Positions 40,446-46,263 of a DNA stretch of 64,000 nucleotides are shown one piece after another. The DNA comes from Pseudomonadota bacterium. Lineage in GTDB: Bacteria; Pseudomonadota; Gammaproteobacteria; Burkholderiales; Thiobacillaceae. The DNA lies in contig JAKBJA010000117.1 of NCBI GenBank assembly GCA_021836225.1, positions 315,455 to 379,454 on the forward strand, read 5' to 3'. Below the pieces are notes generated by a model. The model did not search any database, had not been told where the DNA came from, and saw only the letters and a list, made by a program, of their open reading frames with translations. Position 1 is the stretch's first letter. Every line of letters begins with the position of its first letter. A program made the translations under genes and the position numbers.

Positions 40446-40619
40446 ATGAAAGCTTGGCAATGCATCGTTTGCGGTTACATCTACGACGAATCCAAAGGCG
40501 ACCCGGAGCATGGCATCGCCCCCGGCACCCGCTGGGAGGACGTGCCGGAAGGCTGGGAGTGTCCGGATTGCGGTGTCTCGAAAGCCGATTTCGAGATGGT
40601 TGAAGTGACCGCTGTCTGA
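40446..40619 (+). CDS. Rubredoxin
   Basis: A 57-residue electron carrier with one iron held by two cysteine knuckles, [19 protein letters not shown] and [12 protein letters not shown]. It would pass electrons from the reductase encoded next to the rubrerythrin encoded before it. AAGGAAA lies eight bases upstream of ATG 40446. Length and sequence are those of typical short rubredoxins. Confidence 0.96.
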   Translation: MKAWQCIVCGYIYDESKGDPEHGIAPGTRWEDVPEGWECPDCGVSKADFEMVEVTAV

Positions 40620-40679
40620 TCGTCGCCGTACCGTGGGCTTCGATGTGAGGCCCACGCAATTTGAATTCAGGAGGTTTTC

Positions 40680-41816
40680 ATGCACCCCATCGTCATCGTC
40701 GGTTCCGGCCTCGCCGGCTACACCCTGCTGAAGGAAATCCGCAAGCGCGACACGGCCACGCCGGTCACCCTCGTCACGGCGGACGACGGCGCGTTTTATT
40801 CCAAGCCCAACCTGTCGAATGCGCTCACCGCGGGCAAGACGGCGGCAGCGCTCGCCGGTGCCAGCGCGGAGAAAATGGCGATGGACCTGAACGCGACGGT
40901 GTCGCCGCATACCCGCGTGACGGCGATCGATACGCAGAGGCAGCGCATCCGCACCGGCAACGGCGAGCTGGAATACGGCAAGCTGGTGCTGGCCCTCGGC
41001 GCCGACCCGATTCCACACGGGCTTGCCGGCGCAGGTGTGGCGAGCGTGGTGGCAGTGAATGATCTTGCCGATTACGCGGCCTTCCGCAGCGCCATCGATG
41101 GCAAGCGGCGCGTCACTGTGCTCGGCGGGGGCCTGATCGGCTGCGAGTTCGCCAACGACCTGGCGCATGCCGGCTTCGCGGTTGACGTGGTGCACCTGGG
41201 CGAGTGGCCGCTGGAGCGCCTGCTGCCGGTCGAGGCCGGGCAGCGCCTGGCCGACAGCCTCGCCGCGCTGGGGGTGGGCTGGCATTTCGGGCGTACCGCC
41301 AAGAGCGTCGAGCCGACGGCAGGCGGATATCAGGTCAGGCTGGACAACGGGGAGGCCATCGTGGCGGATGTCGTGCTCTCGGCGATCGGTCTGCGTCCAC
41401 GAACCCAGTTGGCGCAAGCGGCGGGCATCCCGGTCGGGCGCGGCATCCCGACCAATCGTCTGCTCGAAACCGGCGTGGCGAACGTGTACGCGATGGGCGA
41501 CTGCGCCGAAGTCGAGGGGCTCAATCTGCCCTACGTGCAGCCGCTGATGGTGCAGGCGCGCGCGCTGGCCGCCACGCTCACCGGCACGCCGACGCCGGTA
41601 GCGTACCCGGCGATGCCGGTGATGGTGAAAACCCCGGCGCATCCCGTGGCCGTGCTGCCGCCCAAACTCGGCGCGGCAGGGGGCTGGAAAGTGGAGTGCG
41701 GGGATACCGGCATCTGCGCACTGCATGTGGACGACCACGGCCGCCTGCAGGGCTTCGCGCTCACCGGCAGCGAAACCGGTCGCCGCAATACGCTGGTGAA
41801 GGAACTGGCAGCCTGA
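40680..41816 (+). CDS. NAD(P)H:rubredoxin reductase (FAD)
   Basis: A 378-residue pyridine-nucleotide-disulfide-type flavoprotein. FAD binding is by IVIVGSGLAGYTLLKEIRK, NAD(P) binding by VTVLGGGLIGCEFANDL and the second FAD motif is NVYAMGDCAEV. The similarity and its place after rubredoxin identify it as a rubredoxin reductase. The gene has a perfect AGGAGG ribosome site. Together the three genes form an NAD(P)H peroxidase chain for peroxide removal under low oxygen. Confidence 0.9.
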   Translation: MHPIVIVGSGLAGYTLLKEIRKRDTATPVTLVTADDGAFYSKPNLSNALTAGKTAAALAGASAEKMAMDLNATVSPHTRVTAIDTQRQRIRTGNGELEYGKLVLALGADPIPHGLAGAGVASVVAVNDLADYAAFRSAIDGKRRVTVLGGGLIGCEFANDLAHAGFAVDVVHLGEWPLERLLPVEAGQRLADSLAALGVGWHFGRTAKSVEPTAGGYQVRLDNGEAIVADVVLSAIGLRPRTQLAQAAGIPVGRGIPTNRLLETGVANVYAMGDCAEVEGLNLPYVQPLMVQARALAATLTGTPTPVAYPAMPVMVKTPAHPVAVLPPKLGAAGGWKVECGDTGICALHVDDHGRLQGFALTGSETGRRNTLVKELAA

Positions 41817-41830
41817 GTTTGGCCCGGTCG

Positions 41831-42244
41831 CTACGCGCCGCCCTGAGCAGGCTGCGGTTGCAGCGCGTCGATCAACGGGCAACACACTTTGCCCCGCCTG
41901 GTGGCACAGCGGCCGACGAGTTGCGCCAATACGCCCTCGATGCGTTGCAGATCGGCCAGACGCTTGCGCACATCGGCGAGCTTGCGCTCGGCGATGGCGC
42001 GGGCATCCGAACACTGGGTGCCGTCATCCAGCTGTAATAACTGCGCAACCTCATCGAGCGTAAACCCGATGCGCTGCGCTGCCTTGATGAACAGCACGCG
42101 CGCTACCTCCGCCTGGCCGTAGCGACGGATGCCGCCCAGCGGCTTGTCCGGTTCCGCCAGCAGGCCACGACGTTGATAGAAGCGGATCGTCTCGACGTTG
42201 ACCCCGGCTTCCTGCGCCAACTTTGAAATAGTCAGTCCCCGCAT
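41831..42244 (-). CDS. merR: Mercury-responsive regulator MerR
   Basis: A 137-residue MerR-family protein. The helix-turn-helix is [20 protein letters not shown]. The mercury triad is conserved: Cys78, Cys113 and Cys122 have exactly the spacing (35 and 44) of Cys82/117/126 in Tn501 MerR, in [14 protein letters not shown] and [18 protein letters not shown] 42244 is chosen by homology; a longer frame includes the operator. It is divergent from merT across a MerR-type promoter. Confidence 0.92.
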   Translation of the reverse strand: MRGLTISKLAQEAGVNVETIRFYQRRGLLAEPDKPLGGIRRYGQAEVARVLFIKAAQRIGFTLDEVAQLLQLDDGTQCSDARAIAERKLADVRKRLADLQRIEGVLAQLVGRCATRRGKVCCPLIDALQPQPAQGGA

Positions 42245-42245
42245 C

Positions 42246-42277
42246 TTGACTCCGTACTTGGGTACGGAGCCTATGCT
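42246..42277 (+). promoter_or_regulatory. MerR-controlled promoter/operator of merTP
   Basis: A -35 TTGACT (42246-42251) and a -10 TATGCT (42272-42277) are separated by an overlong 20-base spacer. The spacer is filled by the dyad CTCCGTAC-TTGG-GTACGGAG (42250-42269), nearly identical to classic mer operators. MerR would untwist this spacer when mercury binds. Confidence 0.85.
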
Positions 42278-42306
42278 ACGTCCACCGAGGCAAACAGGAA
42301 AGACCG

Positions 42307-42645
42307 ATGGACACCAAGCAGGCTCTGTGGGGGAGCGCACTGGCAGCAATCGGTGCTTCGCTGTGCTGCGTCGTGCCCCTGTTGCTTGTTACGCTGGGTA
42401 TGGGGGGCGCGTGGCTTGCCACGCTGACCCGGCTCGAACCTGCGCGTCCCGTTTTCGTTGCACTCGCGCTCGGGCTGTTGGCTCTGGCAGGGCGCAAGTT
42501 GTATCGCCGTCCTGTAGCGTGTGAATCGGGAAAACCGTGTTCCGTTGGCGTGGTGCTGCATCGCCAGCGCCTGATTTTCTGGCTGGCGGCCATTCCCTTG
42601 CTGCTCCTGCTGGCATTCCCATGGTACGCATCGTTGTTTTATTGA
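42307..42645 (+). CDS. merT: Mercuric ion transport protein MerT
   Basis: A 112-residue inner-membrane protein with three membrane segments. The vicinal cysteine pair in helix 1 is Cys20-Cys21 ([20 protein letters not shown]), and the cytosolic loop has a second pair in ACESGKPCS. In mer operons it hands Hg(II) from MerP to mercuric reductase. No merA follows here, so imported mercury must be reduced by an enzyme encoded elsewhere, or the transporter serves another purpose. Confidence 0.93.
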   Translation: MDTKQALWGSALAAIGASLCCVVPLLLVTLGMGGAWLATLTRLEPARPVFVALALGLLALAGRKLYRRPVACESGKPCSVGVVLHRQRLIFWLAAIPLLLLLAFPWYASLFY

Positions 42646-42654
42646 GGATGTCTT

Positions 42655-42942
42655 ATGAACACGTCTATCTGGCTGGCAGCCTTGCTGGCCCTGGGCACCA
42701 CCCCCGCGCTGGCCGCACAAAAGACAGTCGTGCTGGCCGTCCCCGGCATGAGCTGCGCGGCGTGTCCAATCACGGTGAGGAAAGCGCTGACCGAAGTGAA
42801 TGGCGTGATCCGTGCGGAAGTTGATTACGACAAGCGCCAGGCCATGGTGACGTTCGATGATGCCAGGACGAGCATCGACCATCTCACCCGTGCCACCGCC
42901 GAGGCGGGGTATCCGTCATCTATCAAGGGAGGGGGCCAGTGA
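42655..42942 (+). CDS. merP: Periplasmic mercury-binding protein MerP
   Basis: A 95-residue precursor with a signal peptide (WLAALLALGTTPALA) and a ferredoxin-like heavy-metal-associated domain. The metal motif is VPGMSCAACPITVRKAL (GMxCxxC). MerP captures Hg(II) in the periplasm and passes it to MerT. It starts nine bases after merT and overlaps the next gene by four bases. Confidence 0.94.
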   Translation: MNTSIWLAALLALGTTPALAAQKTVVLAVPGMSCAACPITVRKALTEVNGVIRAEVDYDKRQAMVTFDDARTSIDHLTRATAEAGYPSSIKGGGQ

Positions 42943-43160
42943 ATGTGATCCTGGAATCCACCCTGACCTGCCCCCTTTGTGGTCACGTCAAGACCGAAAC
43001 CATGCCCACCGACGCCTGCCAGTGGTATTACGAGTGCGAAGGGTGTCACACAGTGCTGATGCCGCTACCGGGGGACTGCTGCGTGTTCTGCTCATACGGC
43101 ACGGTACCCTGTCCACCCATTCAGGTACGCGGCGAGCAGGGCGGATGCTGTCAGGGCTGA
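42939..43160 (+). CDS. Cysteine-rich GDCCVFCSYG-type small protein
   Basis: A 73-residue protein with 11 cysteines: CPLC, a C...CEGC pair, the core GDCCVFCSYGTVPCPP and a terminal CC. From memory this type of protein is found next to merT/merP genes, where its role is uncharacterised. It has no signal peptide, so it is probably cytosolic, with a zinc-ribbon-like first part. GTG 42939 overlaps the merP stop, behind a GGGAGGGG ribosome site. A mercury- or zinc-buffering role is inferred from composition. Confidence 0.85.
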   Translation: MNVILESTLTCPLCGHVKTETMPTDACQWYYECEGCHTVLMPLPGDCCVFCSYGTVPCPPIQVRGEQGGCCQG

Positions 43161-43177
43161 GATTGCCAGCCGGGTCT

Positions 43178-43624
43178 TCAGCAGCGCTGGCAGGCCACCA
43201 CCGGCAGCCCGCGCGCGATCCAGCCCGGACCGGCGCTGCCCCCCAGCATGCCTTCCTTGATGTTGTAGACATGGGTGAAGCCGGATTCGCGCAGCACTTT
43301 CTGGGCATTGGCCGAGCGATTGCCGGCGAGGCCGATCAGGGCAACCGGCGTCTGCCGGTTGCCGCCGGTTGCCGTGTCCACCTGCCGGACAAAGCCTGCT
43401 TCGCCCTGCACGTTCGTCATGTCGATGCGCAACGCATCTTGGGCCACACCGGTTTTCCGCCATTCGTCGGGCGTGCGCACATCGATCAGCGTCAGCTTGC
43501 CTGCCTGGGCCTGCGCGTAGGCATCGGGCGCAGCCATGGTCGGCCCTATGTCGTTGGAGCAGGCCTGGATCGACAGCAGTATGAACGCGGCAAATGCCGT
43601 AACCGACAGACGGGACACCGGCAT
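43178..43624 (-). CDS. Exported rhodanese-fold protein without catalytic cysteine
   Basis: A 148-residue protein with a signal sequence ending in IQAC, possibly a lipoprotein. The rhodanese fold is recognisable from LTLIDVRTPDEWRKTGV through HVYNIKEGMLGG. The active loop, usually C-x-x-G-x-R-S, reads GLAGNRS here, so the sulfur-carrying cysteine is replaced by glycine. Two cysteines remain at the very end (VVACQRC). It converges on the mer-type operon and is divergent from queD. Catalysis is unlikely; binding or a structural role is possible. Confidence 0.8.
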   Translation of the reverse strand: MPVSRLSVTAFAAFILLSIQACSNDIGPTMAAPDAYAQAQAGKLTLIDVRTPDEWRKTGVAQDALRIDMTNVQGEAGFVRQVDTATGGNRQTPVALIGLAGNRSANAQKVLRESGFTHVYNIKEGMLGGSAGPGWIARGLPVVACQRC

Positions 43625-43728
43625 GATTGCTCCGCAGCTGGACTGGACTGGCGCATAGTGTATCCGTGGAGAACGGTGTCCGATAGCGGCCGCGTAGCCA
43701 GCGCCGCCGACATGCGCGAAAATGCCGC

Positions 43729-44082
43729 ATGGACATCTTCCGCACCTTTCACCTGCAGTGCGCGCGACGCCTGCCAGCCTTGCCGGAATCGCATCCCTGT
43801 TCACGCCTGCACGGTCATTCGTTCAAGGTCGAATTGACTGTCAGCGGCGACATCGATCCCGTGCTCGGCTGGGTGCTCGATTTCGCCGACATCGAGGCGG
43901 CATGGCAGCCCATCCACGCTGCGCTGGATCATCGTTGCCTCAACGACATCGGCGGACTGGCTAACCCCACCAGTGAGAACCTGGCCGTGTGGTTGTGGCG
44001 ACAGCTCAAGCCGGCGCTCCCCGGCCTGAGCGCCGTCACGGTCATGGAAACCCACGACTCGGGCTGCACCTACCGCGGCTAG
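43729..44082 (+). CDS. queD: 6-carboxytetrahydropterin synthase QueD
   Basis: A 117-residue T-fold enzyme of queuosine synthesis, converting dihydroneopterin triphosphate to 6-carboxytetrahydropterin. Zinc ligands are the His in TFHLQCARRLP and the HGHSF pair; the catalytic Cys precedes them in SHPCSRLHGHSF. Further typical parts are GWVLDFADI, LDHRCLNDI, NPTSENLAVWLW and a final METHDSGCTYRG. It stands alone, without other que genes nearby. Confidence 0.92.
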   Translation: MDIFRTFHLQCARRLPALPESHPCSRLHGHSFKVELTVSGDIDPVLGWVLDFADIEAAWQPIHAALDHRCLNDIGGLANPTSENLAVWLWRQLKPALPGLSAVTVMETHDSGCTYRG

Positions 44083-44113
44083 CCCCCGCCGACCGCCGAG
44101 GGGGCAAAGCGAA

Positions 44114-44154
44114 GGCCGGCCCCATGGCGGAAGGTTTCCACCACGGGGCCGGCC
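44114..44154. terminator. Long hairpin after queD
   Basis: GGCCGGCCCC (44114-44123) pairs perfectly with GGGGCCGGCC (44145-44154), and the inner 21 bases pair nearly completely too. It separates queD (plus) from the converging small secreted-protein gene (minus) and is a likely two-way terminator, although no T-run follows. Confidence 0.6.
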
Positions 44155-44178
44155 CGGGCTGCCATCTTCCTGCGGTGC

Positions 44179-44349
44179 TTAATTCCCCATGTCGTCGAAC
44201 ACCAGATCGGCATGCGGGGTGTCGGCCACGTTTTCATCGATCATCAGCCAGGTTTCTTCGTCGACGATGTCTTCGGCGGGATGGTGGGCGAAGGCCGAAA
44301 ACGAGGCGAGCAGGGAGGTGAGTACTGCAGCTTGAAGGATGCTTTTCAT
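44179..44349 (-). CDS. Small secreted acidic protein
   Basis: A 56-residue precursor: signal peptide MKSILQAAVLTSLLASFSAFA followed by 35 residues rich in Asp, Glu and His (HHPAEDIVDEETWLMIDENV...). AAGGA precedes the ATG. I know no family. The mature peptide could bind metal through its histidines and acids. It is the last gene on the minus strand of the secreted-protein cluster that starts with the outer-membrane barrel gene, though a 234-base gap without visible features separates it from the next member. Confidence 0.65.
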   Translation of the reverse strand: MKSILQAAVLTSLLASFSAFAHHPAEDIVDEETWLMIDENVADTPHADLVFDDMGN

Positions 44350-44583
44350 AACCGGATTCCTTATAAAGAATTGAAAGTGGAACGTGTCACTCGGTCTGCT
44401 GCGACCGCGTATCGAGGCGTTCGCGTCGGCCGATGGAAAGCATCTTAGGCAGAGGGGGTGTCGGGCGTGTGTCCTGCCGGCATCAGTGTGTGGCAGTGTG
44501 TGACAGGGCGGCGGTCCGGGCGCGCAAAAAGAAAAGGGGCACACGAATCGTGCGCCCCTTGTCCTGCAACGTGCTACCAAATA

Positions 44584-44916
44584 TTAATGGGTGTGCTCGG
44601 TGCCGCCGTCTTCATGACCAGCTTCGGTGCTGGCCTCGTCGTGGCCGCCGGACTTGCCGTGGAAAATCTTGCTTTCCGTTGACTTGCTGCCGCCTTCCGA
44701 ACTGTCATGGTGCGAACTGCCGCCTTTGTGGGCACTGCTGCTGTGGCTGCCACCCTTGTTGCCGCCGCCCATGTACTTCGGGCCCTTCTTGCCGTCCGAA
44801 TGACCGCTATCGGAATGGCTGTCGGTGTGGCTGTCGGCTGCATACGCCACTACGCTGCCCGTTGCCAAGCCCGCTGCCAGCAACACCAGCGTTACCAATT
44901 TGCTGTAAGCATTCAT
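44584..44916 (-). CDS. Secreted Gly/Ser/His/Lys-rich low-complexity protein
   Basis: A 110-residue precursor with a signal peptide (LVTLVLLAAGLATGSVVAYA). The mature part is almost entirely Gly, Ser, His, Asp and Lys (TDSHSDSGHSDGKKG, KGGSHSSSAHKGGSSHH), i.e. disordered and metal-binding in appearance. A short piece, STESKIFHGKSGG, resembles the N-terminal tail of the next upstream protein (GEASKKIFRIP). Function is unknown; matrix-associated or metal-sequestering roles are conceivable. Confidence 0.7.
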   Translation of the reverse strand: MNAYSKLVTLVLLAAGLATGSVVAYAADSHTDSHSDSGHSDGKKGPKYMGGGNKGGSHSSSAHKGGSSHHDSSEGGSKSTESKIFHGKSGGHDEASTEAGHEDGGTEHTH

Positions 44917-44972
44917 TCTGAAAACTCCTGTTGCGTGTAATGCACCGGGCGGCGAACCGCCCGGTCAAGCGA

Positions 44973-46106
44973 TCAACGAACGGCGTTGTCGTGAACGAAC
45001 TCGATCACGGCCCGGTAGTCGTCCGCAGCCGTCGCAAAGTCGTCCGCGCCGCCCGTTGCCGTCGGGTCAACCCAGTTGGTGCTGTTGAACACGGCGTCGT
45101 ACAGGTTTACCACGGTCGGGACGTAGACATTCTTCGCGGCGTCGTACACCAGAACAGTTGCGGTCGCATTCTTCCAAGTCGTGTAGCGATCGTAGTTGGT
45201 GGTGGAGAAGTCGTAGTACGTGGTGCCGCTGTTGATCCCCAGGATGGAGTTCATGTAGACCACGGTGTCCACGCTGATGCTGCCGTACTTGTCAGAAGCG
45301 GCCGCCAGCAAGGATGCGGGATTGAACCCGGCCGGCAGTGTCACGCCTGGCAGCGAACCGGTGGTCATGTACTTGTCGTACAGCGCCAGGTTTTCCAGCG
45401 GCGAGTCGATGGTCACGCCATCCACCGCCAGACGGCCGGTCGAGTCCAGGGTCACGGTGCCCGCGGTCAGCTTGGACAGCGCTTCGGTCAGCGAATGATC
45501 CAGTACCTTGCTCGGTGCGCGGCCCACGCTCAGGCGGCCCAGATCGACTTCAGCCGAATAGACCGGCACACCGTTGATGGTGGTGGCCAGTTCGCCGTCC
45601 ACATAGGGAATCACCACGAGATTGCCGGAGGCATCCTTCAGTGGAACCAGGTTGCCGGAGGCATCGTAGACATAGGCGATGACCTGCACCAAGCCATCGG
45701 TGGTCAGGATGGGCGCACCATTGGCGTCGCGCAGCACGACGACCATGTCGCCGAACAGGTCACCCTTCTTGGTGCCGGCGCCGGCAGGCTTGCCGCCGCC
45801 GCCGGACTTGCCGCCCTTCACGCCCGCCCATACCGGACGGTCGCTGTCTTCTTCAGCGGCCGGAATGCGGAAAATCTTCTTGCTCGCCTCGCCGCCCTTG
45901 CCCTGAGCGCCCTTCTGGCTGCCTGCCTTGCCCTTGTGGCCGCCGCTCTTCTTGGAGGAACCGCCATCATCCGCAGCATGGGCAGCCGAAATTACGCCCA
46001 GATCCAGACCGGTGACCGAGTTGACGGCCAGCGGAACAGCCAGCATCGCAAACATTGTGCCGCCCGCGAGGATCAATTTTTTGAAATTGTATGTGGGGTG
46101 TGTCAT
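44973..46106 (-). CDS. Secreted protein of unknown function, Lys/Gly-rich tail and DASGNL repeats
   Basis: A 377-residue precursor. The long signal sequence ends near AAHA (residue 45); a lysine/glycine-rich, disordered stretch follows (KKSGGHKGKAGSQKGAQGKG), then a folded region of beta character. A short duplication YDASGNLVPL/KDASGNLVVI is also visible in the DNA (ttgccggaggcatc twice). Other notable parts are DLGRLSVGRAPSKVLDHSL and a Tyr/Thr-rich segment near TTYYDFSTTNYDRYTTW. GGAGAG precedes ATG 46106. It follows the barrel gene on the same strand. No family is recognised. Confidence 0.8.
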   Translation of the reverse strand: MTHPTYNFKKLILAGGTMFAMLAVPLAVNSVTGLDLGVISAAHAADDGGSSKKSGGHKGKAGSQKGAQGKGGEASKKIFRIPAAEEDSDRPVWAGVKGGKSGGGGKPAGAGTKKGDLFGDMVVVLRDANGAPILTTDGLVQVIAYVYDASGNLVPLKDASGNLVVIPYVDGELATTINGVPVYSAEVDLGRLSVGRAPSKVLDHSLTEALSKLTAGTVTLDSTGRLAVDGVTIDSPLENLALYDKYMTTGSLPGVTLPAGFNPASLLAAASDKYGSISVDTVVYMNSILGINSGTTYYDFSTTNYDRYTTWKNATATVLVYDAAKNVYVPTVVNLYDAVFNSTNWVDPTATGGADDFATAADDYRAVIEFVHDNAVR

Positions 46107-46263
46107 GTATCTCTCCATATTTGTGATTACTTCGACCTTTTGTGCCCGATCTTGCGGCCGGACCAAAATTAAATTCACTACAATTGAAGACTAGCAGGTC
46201 CCTTTAAAACGACCATTGATTTTTCGCAATGTCCATTCATTTATTTGCATCGGATTCAGTGGC

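Noticed and set aside
44973..46106. CRISPR-like or tandem-repeat array in the 377-residue protein gene
   Set aside because: The repeated ttgccggaggcatc pieces encode two DASGNL units inside a coding frame; there are only two and no regular spacers.
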